A stretch of DNA of 64,000 bases from NCBI GenBank assembly GCA_013368315.1, contig JAACJM010000367.1, positions 1-64,000 of the forward strand, in the 5' to 3' direction. This document shows positions 1 through 11,788 of this stretch, in pieces. The translations under genes and the position numbers were made by a program. Source of the stretch: Tetrapyrgos nigripes (Eukaryota; Basidiomycota; Agaricomycetes; Agaricales; Campanellaceae). Positions within the stretch are counted from its first letter, which is position 1. Each line of letters starts with the position of its first letter. Under the pieces are notes generated by a model, which saw only the letters and a list, made by a program, of their open reading frames with translations, had not been told where the DNA came from and ran no database searches.

Positions 1-275
1 GGAAGAAGTAGGTAATAATAGACGGTACCATGTGGAAACGTCAAGGGTGAGAGAATAGTAAGTTAAATATGGACAGATGAAGGTACTGGATCATAAAGAA
101 TGATTGACAGTGGGAATATCCATGGAGATAGAAAGCAGAGGAGATAAGTATGTGAGTCATAGATCTGGAAAGATGGTAACTATAGACGATGATGGGTATG
201 GGGTTAAAAGTAAATAGAGTGGTGAAAAGGAAACGGATAGAAATGAAATGAATAGGCGAGGTGTGATTTGTGACA
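1..275 (-). repeat. 3' LTR of the chromovirus (partial)
   Basis: This is the 3' LTR, cut at the window edge. It matches 6978-7267 over its whole visible length. About ten substitutions, mostly transitions, and one roughly 16-bp indel separate them: the right copy has extra bases near 7170-7186. Divergence of a few percent means the insertion is not recent. Confidence 0.88.
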
Positions 276-288
276 TTACCCCCTTCTT
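276..288 (-). promoter_or_regulatory. polypurine tract (plus-strand primer)
   Basis: On the minus strand the sequence AAGAAGGGGGTAA lies directly before the 3' LTR start TGTCAC. This is the expected place and composition for the polypurine tract that primes plus-strand DNA synthesis. The stop codon of the extra ORF overlaps its first bases. Confidence 0.75.
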
Positions 289-778
289 AAGACGAGCTTT
301 CACCAGAGCTCAGGAGCCAGTCCGTCCAGTGTTTCGCCCATTGTTCGCGTAGTCGCTTGTCCAGCTCCTGCTGCTCTGGCCAATAGTCGGCGAAGTCGCT
401 GGGTTCACCCCATCCCGTGACATTGGTTACAGAACCCCAGCCTGGTGCACCCCATCTGTCATTGTCGTCGTTTTGTAGGATGATGTGTGCACCCCATACG
501 CTGCCGTCTCCCCATCCAAGGTTCCCTCTGTGCTCTGCTTGTAGGGATGTTTGATGAACTACACACGTAGCTCTATGTCCTCTCCCCAATATACATCGCC
601 CTGGTCCATCCTCTCCTCCCCATGTGCAACGTTTACATCCGTTGTGAGGTCCTTGGTGTTGTTTCGAGAGTCGACATTGACGCCCTGAGCATCGTCCGTA
701 TGTGCAGCACCCCCCATTAGTTGGGCGTGTGAGGGATGAATTCTGAGCGGTGGAGACGGTAGAGGGAGCAGTTGACAT
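287..778 (-). CDS. extra retrotransposon ORF, Cys/His-rich and WG-rich, 163 aa
   Basis: This open frame sits between the pol gene and the 3' LTR, where some Metaviridae carry an extra ORF. It starts with ATG at 778 and its TAA overlaps the polypurine tract. Residues 24-75 hold eight cysteines (24, 25, 30, 35, 48, 51, 62, 72) and four histidines (41, 45, 68, 75), which suggests metal binding. Residues 53-124 hold six Trp-Gly dipeptides (W53, 89, 95, 109, 114, 123), and the C-terminus is charged and Trp-rich. No membrane segment or signal peptide is visible, so it does not look like an envelope protein. Unlike gag and pol, it has no stop or frameshift. I do not recognise the family; nucleic-acid binding or Argonaute binding through WG motifs are inferences. 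Confidence 0.6.
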   Translation of the reverse strand: MSTAPSTVSTAQNSSLTRPTNGGCCTYGRCSGRQCRLSKQHQGPHNGCKRCTWGGEDGPGRCILGRGHRATCVVHQTSLQAEHRGNLGWGDGSVWGAHIILQNDDNDRWGAPGWGSVTNVTGWGEPSDFADYWPEQQELDKRLREQWAKHWTDWLLSSGESSS

Positions 779-1025
779 TGCGGTAGTGAGAGTACAAGTG
801 ATTGTTGTTTGACTGGTAGTGATGGATGTTGTTCTATTGTCCTTCCCCCTGGTGTGGTATCTTTTATAGTTGTTGCCAGGTAGTGACGTACGTATTGAGT
901 AAGCGGCCAGTTCGCTGTCTGCAAACAGATTTGACAGTGGACGCTGTACAATCTATCAGTGTTGTTAGGGCAGAGCGTTATTTAACGGGGAAATGCAATG
1001 GATGAATGATGATGGAATTCCGAGT

Positions 1026-2563
1026 TTAGTTGTGCGGTGGAGTGGGAAGGGGCCAGAGAATACTAGCAATTTGTGCCATTGTTCCCCCTTTGAGCTGTGC
1101 TTTTGCTTGGAGCACACGAGTACTTCGCCATATATCTCCTACAGTGACTCCCAATGAGCGCACTGTTGTTCCCAGTCGTATGAGGTTCATTGGTTGATAA
1201 GCGTCTGGATGTTTTTGGTGGAAGGTTTCAATCATGTCTTTCAGCTTCGTTAATCCTGATGCGGGTTCCCATGAATTTTCTGAGTCAGCGTAGTCTAGCC
1301 ATTTGACGAGGTATTGTACTCCCCGACGGTTCCTCGTTGGTTTCGAGTCCAAGATTGCTTCGACATCGTATTCATTGTCCTCGGGAAGTAATTCAGCTGG
1401 TTCTCCTGGGTAGTTTACTCCGTGAGCTTCGGTTTCTTTGTATGGTGATAGAAGTGAAGCATGGAACACCGGGTGAATCTGCCAGGTATTCAGTAACTTG
1501 AGCCGATAATTAACTTCACCAATAACGTCAGTGATTTTGAATGCCAACTTAGCTTTTGGCCTCGTTGTCTTTAGATTTTTTCCGTCTAGCAACACCTTAT
1601 CCCCAACCTTAAATTTCATTCCTTCGTTCATATGGTCCTTGTTCTGTTCCTTCATCATTTCCGCCGCAGTTGACAGACTTGCTCTTAGTTCTTCCCAGAG
1701 CCTGTCCAAATTCTGAAGCTGTTCTTCGACTTTTGGCACATGCAAAGTTGGATTGATTGTAGGGAAGAGTTGGGGTAGGTATCCATGGAGTAATTCGAAG
1801 GGTGATTTTCCCGTTGCTGAATGGGTTCGTGTATTGTGGCAAAACTCGGCGTAAGGTCTTGGTGGTAGTTACAAAAGGTCCAAAGGTATTGTTCGAGTTC
1901 TTGATTGAACCTTTCTGTCTCACCGTCTGTCTGTGGATGATAAGCTGTACTGAGTGCCGAGGTGATACCTAGCTTAGCATATATTCCTTTCATTACTTGG
2001 CTTGCAAATTGAGGTCCACGGTTGGACACCATTTTGTCCCACAAGCCATATCATCGCCAAGTGTTGTCGAATAGTAGATCGATTGTCCTGTCACTGTCGA
2101 TATCCTTTCTGCATGGGGAAATGACAACTGTTTTTGTTGAACGATCGACTGTGACGTGTATTGCGTTAAAGCCATCACATTCTGGCAGATCCATGATGAA
2201 GTCGGTTGTAATTGTGCCGAAGGGTTGTTCTGGTATCTCATTCGGGATTAATGGTACATGCGCCGGGTGATTATTTGCCTTGGTTAATTGACAAGTAGCA
2301 CATCCTTCAACGTAGTCACAAACGAATACTGACATACCAGGCCACCAGAATTCTCTACTAATGAGTTCATACGTCTTGAATCGTCCTGGATGTCCCGCGG
2401 TAAGGCTGTCATGATGTATTTTGACAATGTCTCGCCTAAGCTGTTGGTCGTCTGGGACGTAGATTTTTCCCTGGAACAGGATGATTCCATCTTCATAATT
2501 CCATTCCTGTAGGTTTTTTGCCAGCGCGTGCAGTCCGTTGTTAAAAATAGTTTTGTAACGCAC
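1026..2563 (-). pseudogene. integrase with C-terminal chromodomain (broken)
   Basis: This is the 3' third of pol. The HHCC zinc-binding region is visible at the upstream end (HHDSLTAGHPG, then CDYVEGCATC). The catalytic core follows, with the first Asp in TTDFIMDL and the second within the QFASQVMKG...YHPQTDGETERFNQ block. The GPY-like region (KFKVGDKVLL, HPVFHASLLSPY) leads into a chromodomain at about 1190-1372 (EYDVEAIL, YLVKWLDY, SWEP). Chromodomains of this type steer integration to histone marks. The frame is broken near 2045 and again near 1860, where the conserved stretch before YAEFCHNTRTHS is deleted. The protein is therefore not made as one chain. Confidence 0.88.
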
Positions 2564-2654
2564 TCATGACTTCGGCATCCTTCTTTGGGCAATCTTTAAT
2601 TCGCCTTCTCAACTCTGTATCTCCGATTGCGATTACTGTTCCTGGCCTCGTCGC

Positions 2655-4480
2655 TCAGATCCTAAAGAATTTAGGGTCAAGCAAGACCCTATCCTTGTTG
2701 TCATTCTCGATTTCCTCTTTATGGTCTGCTCTTCGAGAGAGTGGGTCGCTTCGATTAAGGCTTCCAGGTTTGTGAGTGAGTGTGAAGTCGAATCTAGTCA
2801 GAAACAAGGCCATCCTTGCTTGTCGCTGGCTGAGTTTCTGAGCGGTAGTGAAGTACCTGAGGTTGTCATGATCAGTTAAGATTTTGATAGTATGTGGTCT
2901 GCCTTCAAGGTAGTGTCGCCAGGCTTCTAGTCCATGTATGATTGCCAACAATTCTTTATCGTGAATGTCGTAGTTTCGCTCAGTTTCAGACAAAGCTTTC
3001 AATAGATATGCTATGGGATGCCATTTATCGTCCGGTCCTTGTTGCTGTAGGATACCTCCTGTAGCGTAGTGTGACTCATCAACTTCTACTCGGTACAGTT
3101 TAGAATAATCGGGCATGAGGAGGACCGGAGAAGATGTGAACGCATCTTTGAGTGCCTGAAAGGCTCTTTCAGCTTCATCTGACCATTTCCATGGGTGATC
3201 CTTCGTGAGATCGAACAGTGGTTGTGCGATTTTTGAGAAATCACATATGAAACGACAGTAGAAGTTTCCGAAGCCAAGGAATGACTGTACGTCTTTGACG
3301 TTACGTGGGATCGGCCATTTGGTTACGCCTTCGACTTTGACTGGGTCCATCGCTAGTGCATTGTGTGAAACGATGAGGCCGAGGAACTCCACCGAGTTGG
3401 TTTCAAAAGTGCATTTTTCCGGTTTAGCATACAAATTGTTCTCCTGAAGTCGTGCGAGTACTTGTTTTACCATATATCAATGTTCTTCCAGTGATTCTGT
3501 GAATATTAAAATGTCGTCCATGTAAAGCACGACTTTTCCGGAATTGATCAGGTCCTTGAAAAGAGTGTTCATCATTGCTTGGAAAGTGGCTGGAGAATTC
3601 ATGAGACCAAAGAACATCACCGTTGGTTTGAAAAGACCTCGGTTGGTCTTAAACACCGCTTTCCATTCATCTCCTTCTTTTATGCGTACGTTATTATATC
3701 CCATCTGAGATCGATTTTGGAAAATATCCGTGCTCCCTTCAGTTTGTCTACGAGTTCCGATATGAGCGGTAGGGGGTATTCGTTTTTGATAGTTCCTCTG
3801 TTCAAGGCACGGTAGTCCTGTACTGGACGTAGTTTTCCATCTTTCTTTTTTACAAAGAAGAAGGGACTTGCCATAGGAGATTTTGACGGCCTTATGTATT
3901 TCTTCTCTAAATTCTCTTTGATGAACTCGTCAAGTTCCTTTTTTTCATTTGGGGATAAAGGGTATGTTTTGCAGGGGCGTGGTTCAAAGTCCGGTTTTAG
4001 TTCGATTGCGTGATCCCATTTGCCATGTCTCAGTAGTCGTTCTGAGGTTTGTTTGTCAAAGAATTGTAGAAATTTATGATATTGCGAAGGAATCTTATCT
4101 TTAAGAGGTACATCGGTTTTGACGTTCTGAGCTGCCTCTGCAAGTTCTTGTGCCTTCGTGAATCCTGCGCAGATGTTCAGGTTTGGTGTTTCTGGGGTTT
4201 CCCCATTCAGCATCATTACCTTTTCCTCGTCCCCAAACAGTTCTTCCATCACGTTTCGTTCCCACTCTTCTGGGATTGTATCTCTCCCAGGACTGTCTTC
4301 AGTAAAGATCGCTGTTGCTTCTGAACTTCGATGGAAGGATCGAATAGGAACCCGACAGTGTCGCCCTGCGATTTTTGGTTGAGCAACTGGTTTGAATCGT
4401 CCAATCGGTTCTAACCATCTGACTTGGTAATCCTTATGGTGGGCCTGTGGTTCGGCGACCATTGGTTTCAAGGGTTTCAT
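2655..4480 (-). pseudogene. reverse transcriptase / RNase H (broken)
   Basis: The RT palm is clear: [42 protein letters not shown] and the catalytic YMDDIL. It is followed by the RNase H region (DESHYATGGILQQ, DHDNLRYF, RADHK). Two lesions are visible. At 3700-3702 a run of three C (plus strand) stands where four are needed to continue LRWGYNN, a one-base deletion. At 3477-3479 there is an in-frame TGA after SLEEH. The RNase H frame ends at 2655, before the integrase frame begins. Confidence 0.9.
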
Positions 4481-4481
4481 T

Positions 4482-4946
4482 TTAGTTTTTAAGTGGAGGA
4501 TGGGGGGGGTTCGCTATGATACACGTTTCCGGACACCTGATCATATCTATTTGTGAGAATGACCAATCTATTTCTGGGTTGTGTTCTTCCAACCAGTTGG
4601 TACCGAGGATTATATTGTGATCCCCGATGTCTGTTACATAGAATTCGGCTTTTTCCTCGTGATATGCTCTGTTGTCTTGGGAGTAGATACAGAGATTCTG
4701 AATAGTGTATTCTCGTACCCATCCCATAGTGTTTTCGGAACCATCAACGTTTCGTACTGGGAACGGGTTTTTGATAGGAAGGAGGGTAAGTTGATTTTCT
4801 TGTGCGAACTGGCTATTGATAATTATGCCTTCTGCCCCGCTGTCTATTAGGGTGTTTGTGTCGATTTTTCTGCCAGTAACTTTGCTGATTAATTCAGTTT
4901 TGAGCGTGATTGATGGTACCTGCCGGTTACGAGTGATTGCCGACAT
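4482..4946 (-). pseudogene. retropepsin-like aspartic protease of the chromovirus
   Basis: The frame contains the catalytic DSGA motif in TNTLIDSGAEGIII and, about 65 residues later, the hydrophobic NIILGTNWL segment, both typical of Ty3/gypsy proteases that cut Gag-Pol. The frame starts with MSAITRNRQ downstream of gag. It ends just after a run of eight G (plus strand, 4502-4509), and the RT frame continues in a different phase. A length change in this homopolymer is the simplest explanation; programmed slippage is possible but unproven. Confidence 0.82.
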
Positions 4947-5062
4947 TCTTAGTTCTGAAGGAAAGATTCACTCACTGGAGGGGTATAACACACTATATCG
5001 ATTGTTCTTTAACTGTCCAGTGTACTGTTCAACTCCTACTGACAACGTAGCAGAGGAGCGAT

Positions 5063-6090
5063 TCAAAAATCCAATTTGGACATAATGTCCTTTAAATAGA
5101 CGGCCACTTGTTCCATATCTTCCCCTTCCAATCCTTTAACCTTGTTAACCATGTCGGAAATATCCTTGATCACGTTTCGAGATGAAGATGCCTGAGCTAC
5201 TGTTACTGGTGATGAATGAGATGGTGAAGGTGTGGTTGCGATCTCGGCTGTTTGAACAGTACGAGGAGAGAAGGTTTGGGGAACATTTTGAGATGACGGT
5301 TTTGGGAACGTTGGGCATTTGTTGCTCATATGTCCAGGTTGTCTACATGCGAAGCACGCTTCTAGTTTTCGGAGTCGGTCTCTTTCATCAGGTGTCAGTT
5401 TGGGTAATGGAGTAAAGGACGAGTTAGCACCTGGTCCCATATTCATAAGCACATTGATGCTTGCTAATGTTCTTCCCTGAGACAGACCTGGGTTACGCCT
5501 CGACATTGAAGGAGCTTTCCAGCATCCTTGTCTTTCCCGTTCCTTCAACCATTCTAAATGAAGCTCTACAGCCCTTTCTTTATATTCATCGAAGTCATCC
5601 CACTTTGGATACGTTCTTCTGACTGCCTCTCAGAGTTTAGGAGGTAGCCTTTTATTCATGCGCGGATAGTTGTTAAACAAGGCCAGCCATCGTTTTGCCT
5701 CGCTACGTTCCCCATTGAAGGCTTCAGGTTTTCTTCCTCGTTCAGAAGTACTATTCAATCCGATAGGAGGTGTATCAGCCATAACTGAGTCGTTTGGGTC
5801 TGACAGATTCGGGGAGGGAGGTGTAGGAGGACGACGAGGGGCTACAGATGGTTCTTCAGCAGACGGAATGGTGGGAGAAGAAGGGAGGGAAGTGGGATTG
5901 TCTGGTTCCGGTGGGTTATTGGAAGGTGTTTCTGGTACTGGGTTTGATTCAGAAGGTTGGTTAGGGGGTGTAGAGGTTCCTTGTTCTGGTTTGGTTTTGG
6001 GATTGGTTTTTGAATGTGCTTTTCGGATGGCAAGTTCTTGGAGTTGGGTTACGACATGCAGCCCACTTGGGATCTCTTTGGCAGTAAGTC
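5063..6090 (-). pseudogene. Gag polyprotein (broken)
   Basis: The C-terminal part has a single CCHC zinc knuckle (CFACRQPGHMSNKC), as in Gag nucleocapsid proteins that bind genomic RNA. The capsid-like part upstream contains AFNGERSEAKRWLALF and WDDFDEYKERAVELHLEW. The N-terminal part is proline- and serine-rich. An in-frame TGA at 5630-5632 separates the two halves (PPKL-stop-EAVRRTYP), and one frameshift is likely near 5870. The true start is uncertain. Confidence 0.78.
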
Positions 6091-6977
6091 ACTGAGTGTT
6101 GTATCTGTTTCAACACAGTTGTACGGTGCAAGGAACCCAGGGATTGTTACCATCTTCGATAAAGTAGGCAGCGTCACGGAGTGATAAGAGATGGAATACA
6201 TGTGGTCAATCAGCACAGTGGAGGTTCGGGTCTGCAGATGCGGATCGTCGACTTGTCATATACTAGTTCTTCTTCAAGCTAGGTAGTTGGGTCCTAGGAT
6301 AAAGGAGGATGGTAGTCCATAGTCAGGGGAAAATGATGATGGAGAGTAGTTGATGTGTTCTCTGAGGAATAGAGGTCCCCTAATCTGAACCACAGTTTCT
6401 CCTGTATCGAAGTCCTCTTTCACTGTTATGTATGAAATGTCGAGAGGACTATGTCACCTGAGATAAGTTTCCACACCCAACATCTTGTGCAGAACTCCAA
6501 GGGTTCGCTTGTATGTTTCTTCCATGGGAGACCAGTATTCGGTGTGTAAGAGATAGAGAGGGAGGGGAAGTGGAACTTGTTCGTAATCAGAAGGGGTTAC
6601 AGAGGGTTTGAAACGAATTTGAGAAAATGGGGTAGAGAGAGTGACTGGTGTAGGAGGAGTGGGAGATGGTTGTTGGTTGTTTGAGAAATAACAATGAACG
6701 AGGTAGTCAAGAGAAAGACTCAATTTTAGTGAGGTGGGTGTATGGGAGTTCGTTCAAGTGTCAAGGTTGTCAATACACTCAATGACCACCCAAGTCACAC
6801 AATATGAGAAGACCGGTTACAAGGAAATAGATTGAGAGAGAGGGAGAGGGAGAGAGAGAGAGTAGTAAGCAGACTAGGCTCTACAATGTGTAGTAATAGT
6901 ATGGAGCGGAGACGAAGTGAATGAACTAAGGAATAGGTTACAAAGATAGTGGGTATATAAGTGATATGAGAGCAGAT
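6091..6977 (-). other. chromovirus 5' leader and inner part of the 5' LTR
   Basis: This stretch lies between gag and the confirmed LTR copy. It holds a GA-rich microsatellite at about 6831-6862 and an 89-codon open frame at 6454-6723 (minus) that I cannot assign. The inner LTR boundary and primer-binding site must lie here, but no tRNA-complementary site could be identified by eye. Confidence 0.5.
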
Positions 6978-7267
6978 GGGAAGAAGTAGGTAATAATAGA
7001 CGGTACCATGTGGAAACATCAAGGGCGAGAGAATAGTAAGTTAAATATGGATAGATGAAGGTACTGGATCATAAAGAATGATTGACAGTGGGAACGTCCG
7101 TGGAGATAGAAAGCGGAGGAGATAAGTATGTGAGTCATAGATCTGGGAAGATGGTAACTATAGACGATGATGGGAAACAGTTGATGTTTATGGGGTTAAA
7201 AGTAAATAGAGTGGTGAAAAGGAAACAGATAGAAAAGAAATGAATAGGCGAGGTGTGATTTGTGACA
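6978..7267 (-). repeat. 5' LTR of the chromovirus (confirmed part)
   Basis: This is the copy of bases 1-275. Its outer end at 7267 reads TGTCAC on the minus strand. The LTR probably extends further left, but that part has no partner inside the window to prove it. Confidence 0.85.
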
Positions 7268-7505
7268 GGATCAGGGAGTGGTAAGGTTTTGTGAGAGAGC
7301 TGGAGTGAAGAAGTCCCTGGTAGTAATGTGATTGGAGGAGATAGGGTTCTTCGGGAGTGATGCAGCAATCCAGGATTGGTCGATAGCTTCAGTTAGAACT
7401 TCTGCTGGAAGCTCATAGTTCCGACACATCAGGAGGGGGTGTGAAAATAATAAATAGATGGTGGAGCAAGAACGTGTAGACAATTGAACTCAAAATTAAG
7501 AGCTA
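7268..7505 (-). other. interval between retrotransposon and transposase gene
   Basis: A minus-strand open stretch (7271-7483) reads CRNYELPAEVLTEAIDQS and runs straight into the LTR end. It could be part of a sequence into which the chromovirus inserted. No recognisable domain is present. Confidence 0.3.
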
Positions 7506-10500
7506 CTACATGTCTGCATACCCCTCTGTTTGATACACATATTCATCATGATTGAAGGGTTCCTCACCGTCCTCTGGCCCAAGATCGTCCTCGCCCAGTA
7601 GTACATCGTCTTCATTTTCCTCCCCGCTTTCCACAGAATCTTCATTATAATTGTAACCATAATCTGCTTCCTTATCCTCGTCTACTGCTTCTTCCCCAAC
7701 CTCGTTGTCTTGTAAACCAGTGGGTAGTTCCTCTGGCATGATAGGAATCTTCAGTGATGGATCTTCTGAGTCGTCTTCATCTTCCCACTCAGACTCCGGT
7801 GCATGGGCAGACAAAGCTCGGGTCTTTGGTAATTGATGCCCAAGACCAATCCCGGGAATGAACCATGCAAACATGTCCCTATCGGAAAAGCTGAGGTACA
7901 TGAGCATATAAAACATGGAAAGCTTAAAGAGGTAATGAAACTCAAATCTCCACCAATCTTTATGATTCTCAGATGCCTTTCGTGCCAGCTTTGATGGTCC
8001 CATGATAGTATTCATCCGACCCATACTAAAGGTAGGGATGAGATGTACAGCCCATACAACATCATTGGGTCCACAAATCCAAAAGTGCCTTCCGGGTCAT
8101 TAACATCCACAAAGCCCACCTTGGGAAGACGCTTCTTTGCCAGGTCGAAAGAATGGTCATCATCAAGTGCCAGCCAGTGGACCCACAAAAAGTCCATTTG
8201 TTTATAGGACGTCTCACTAGCCAGCTTGACTTCGGCGTGAAAGATTCCTATGACCTGCGCATACAAGTGAGAGTCATCTTGAGAGCGAAGCATAATGTCA
8301 GAATTGGTACGTGGGTTGATGGGATCTTGGCTGTGTCGCATGTCATAGGTAGTGTAATTGATTCGCAGGACTTTATGGGAGTAGATGCGATCATGGAGGA
8401 CACAGATAGATGATCGTTCTTCAAGGGGGATATCCCATTCAAATTTTCCGGGTACTAACCTGGAATACAGGTGTGCCCTCAAATCCTTATAAAAATCCTG
8501 AGCAATATTAGATATGGGTAACAATATTTTATGGCCCACCAGACTCACCTTGGTAGCTGGGTCCCTAGAGTTGTCATTCATCCAGGTCTGAACATTCACC
8601 CAGTTGGAAGTGTCCTCTGAAATAGTGTAGGACATTTTTGGAGAAGATAAGTGCAAAGGATCCGAGTGAGAGAAAGGAACAACGTGAGATGACTGAGAGG
8701 ATTCCTTGGCGCCAGAAGCCTGTTTGGTTTTGGTCTTCTCGATGAGGCATTTGCGATGCTCTTCTTTGGTGACTTGGTGTGTAAAATTGAAGACACGGTT
8801 GGTACGGTTATAGAACTGTTTGATTCAGCGATGTTCTAGCTCACCCTAGATAGTAGAACACTAAGGTCAGGAAACACACAAATAAAATGAACTTGCCACG
8901 TACTATCTGAGTATTGTAATTGTCAGTGGTACCATAACGACGGATGAACCAGGGATAATGACCGACAGCATGGAACTTGTATGATGAGAGGCTGAAGGTC
9001 TTCCCTTTGGCGACAATTGGAGTCTCTTTGGCTTTCCCTTTACTCCGAGTCCAAGTCTGCTCCTTGTTTGCATTCTTCTTTGCATTCCGCCTACCCCTAG
9101 CAGCTGTCTCCTTCGGTATCTTCTTAGTTTGAAACTTCCTGCATACCTTCTCCTCAAATCTCTGCATAGAGCTCCCAAGGTCAGTGATCTTATCATCCAG
9201 TATGCCAAGAGAAACGTCAGAATGGATCCGAAACTTGGCCAGGCAATGGAATGCAGCAAGGTTGAAAAGACAGTCAAGGATATTGTTGTTGTGTTCCTTC
9301 ACGAGTCTGTCAATGACAGGTATTGCAACCTGCAATCAGTGTTAGTGTCTACAACTCCTCCAGCTGATACGAGAGTAATCTGAACCATACCTGAAGCATA
9401 TCTTCAAAGTCCCGGGCTGCAAGTTGCTTCATGTCCGAAGTGTTGTTTTGCATTCTCCGAATGGTGGAGTAACCAAATGTGGGAACCATACGATACCTGT
9501 TCCACGTTAGAAATAGTCAGGCTCTTAAAAAACGCAGCGCGTACCTTGCGTCCATTTCCTGTACAGTGTCGTGCCCATATGCTATAAGAATTCATATGAG
9601 GTGAGTGAGTAGTGCCTTCCAGACGCCAAGCTCAAGCTCATGCAATACATCGGGAACAAACATCTCATAAAAGTTGACGCTGAACTTGAAAAAACGTTCA
9701 GAGAAAGTGTTCTGAAAAAAAGAGATATGAGCAAGTATCCTTGAAATAGTCAAGTTAACAATTTACCTGGACAGTAGTAAAACATAGCGGCTGTATCAGT
9801 CATTCCACAGCTGTACCAGCAATGCGAGATCTGTATTCAAATATCCACTTCCTCCCTTCGTTGCTCTGAATCAACCTGCCACTGAGTCCGATGATGTTGA
9901 CGGTCCCGAAACATTCCAAGTTGATGAATCTGTTCTTTTTGGACCAGACAATGAGGGCAGGGGCGACTACCAAGATTGTGAATAGTAGCCAGAATGACCC
10001 TGTGAGATATATTGAGAGGAGGGTATGGTAAATAGTCTAAATAAATACTCACTTTTCTGGATAGTCTGCTGAATAGGTGAAAAACCAAGGAAAGATTCTC
10101 CAGAGGACACCATCGTGACAAACAATCTCGATACCATGCTCATATGCCTCCATGGAATCCTTGTCCAGTATGAGGGCCCAGATAGCTTGTACAAGCTCTC
10201 GTTTGAGATGAGTGAGGGTCGCTGCACTGTTCGATACACGTCCTGGAGATTGGCAGGTAGCTGGAGGTATATCATTAGCAGTGCGATCCTCAGGGTAAAG
10301 ATGAAACCCACCTTCGGGATGTAGGCCAGATGATTGGCAGCAAATGAGGAGGGCTTGGAGCGCTGATACTTTGACTGATTCCCAAAGTATAGGTAAATTG
10401 GCCACATGGATTTCTCTCCAAAGCTGGACAACTGGGTCTCATCAGACCATACCATCATTCCCACCAGCACATTTTCCACCACTTGTCCATCAGCTGTTTT

Positions 10501-11788
10501 CCAAGCTGCGTGGTGGTGCTGGATATGCTGGTATTCCTCGATGTAGGCGTCTGAATTGTAAAGTTCCTGATGAAGGCGGACATCATTGCACTCGTGCGAG
10601 GTATCAAACTTCTGAAAAAGTTTGAAGGGTACGTAATGAACGTCCTGTGATCTGTCTGACTGACAAACTTCCTTGATGATTTCCAGTGGTTTGCGATAGA
10701 AGACTTCCTTCACTTCTAGCGAGCGTGCCCTAGTCTCAACTTGACAGACGTTATCTGCAGGAAGAGGTAACTTGATGGAACCCCTTTCCCAGCCATCGTC
10801 AGCACTCAGATCATGCCCTGGACCAAGAGCCTCGTCCATGGTCTTCACTACCACATCTGCACTGAAACCCTTCAAATGCTCCTTGTCGTAGTCATCTTGA
10901 AGGAGTACATTATTTACGAGGTTGTCGAGATCTCCAAGTGACTTGGTGTCATTCCCGTTATAGAACCAGCTCATGAGACGGAAAACAGTGACGTTGAGAA
11001 AGGGAGTGAAGATATTTTTGTTAATGGGGGAGGTAATGGGGGAGGTACTGTCGACGACAGTCTTCACGGCAGATCCGAAGACAGAGATAGGTTCAGCAGG
11101 CGGTGGGCATGGAAATCCTGGACCTTTGCACACTGCTGTGATGGGTGTCTCCAGGTCAGGAATAGACTTCGGCTTTTGTGGGTAGGAACGATAAATGCCG
11201 TATTCGTTGGGTTCGGTGTTGATCCATGCTTCGGGCACGACAGGGGCCACCTCTGGCTCTGGCTCTGGCTCTGGTGTAGCAACTGCTGGAGGTGTCAGCT
11301 GTGCGGGAGTTCAGAGCAATGGAGCATACATGTGAGGGTATGCCTGAGTAAGACTGGGAAGTTTCTCCTGAAAGCGAGTAGGAAATGAACACTTCCGGCC
11401 TGTACGCAAGGGCTTCAAAATGTTTGGAAGAGGAGGAGAAGGCAGAGGAGTTGGTGATTTTTGTCTGGGTTCGTCATCTACAGACATTGGCGAAGTGGGA
11501 TTGTCGAGGTCAGGGATCAGCATTGGTTCTGGCGCAGAAGCAGACTGTAAAATGATGTCAGGATCTCGTACCAGGAAAAAAACTTTCTTCACTCACCTCT
11601 GAGTAGCTGGACACATCACTTGCACCAGCAAGCCTCAGTACCTTTGGCTTTTGTTGGTCTTTTGGGATCAGCTTCAGCTTACTAGGTCCTGTACTGCTGC
11701 AGTTGGGTTTTGCTGCCCAATGCCTCTGCCGGTCAGCAGTACTTGAAAAATCAACACCACATCTGTTACAGTGGTACGACTTTGCCAT
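7506..11788 (-). pseudogene. Plavaka-type (CMC/CACTA-like) transposase gene, broken
   Basis: The N-terminus at 11788 (MAKSYHCNRCGVDF) carries a single C2H2-like zinc finger. After introns and a Pro-Glu repeat (11249-11276) come blocks characteristic of Plavaka transposases: FNVTVFRLMSWFYNG, DAYIEEYQHIQ, MMVWSDETQLSSFG, WPIYLYFGNQSKYQR, HLKRELVQAIWALILD, FTYSADYPEK, and CPHCLVQKEQI. The C-terminal part has TAARGRRNAKK, YKFHAVGHYPWFIRRYG, GELEHR and SDRDMFAWFIPGIGLGHQ, then a long acidic tail ending at 7506. Two in-frame TGA codons break it: 11311-11313 (after YAPLL) and 8825-8827 (within ELEHR-stop-IKQFYNRTNR). Terminal repeats were not found. Family membership is from memory of conserved blocks. 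Confidence 0.85.

Larger units (their letters stand above)
1..7267 (-). mobile_element. Ty3/gypsy chromovirus, decayed, 3' LTR truncated by the window edge
   Basis: Read on the minus strand, the element runs 5' LTR (ending near 7267), Gag, protease, reverse transcriptase, RNase H, integrase with a C-terminal chromodomain, an extra ORF, polypurine tract and 3' LTR. That domain order plus the chromodomain defines a chromovirus of the Ty3/gypsy (Metaviridae) type. Bases 1-275 repeat at 6978-7267, and both copies end on the minus strand in TGTCACAAATCACACC, the canonical TG start. The body carries nonsense codons and frameshifts, so it is not autonomous as it stands. The primer-binding site and inner LTR edge were not located, and no target duplication can be checked because the left edge lies outside the window. 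Confidence 0.9.

Noticed and set aside
287..778. Retroviral-type envelope gene
   Set aside because: The ORF position fits, but there is no signal peptide, transmembrane segment or furin-type site.
7506..11788. Terminal inverted repeats of the Plavaka element
   Set aside because: No convincing inverted pair could be matched by eye between 7268-7505 and 11789-12465.
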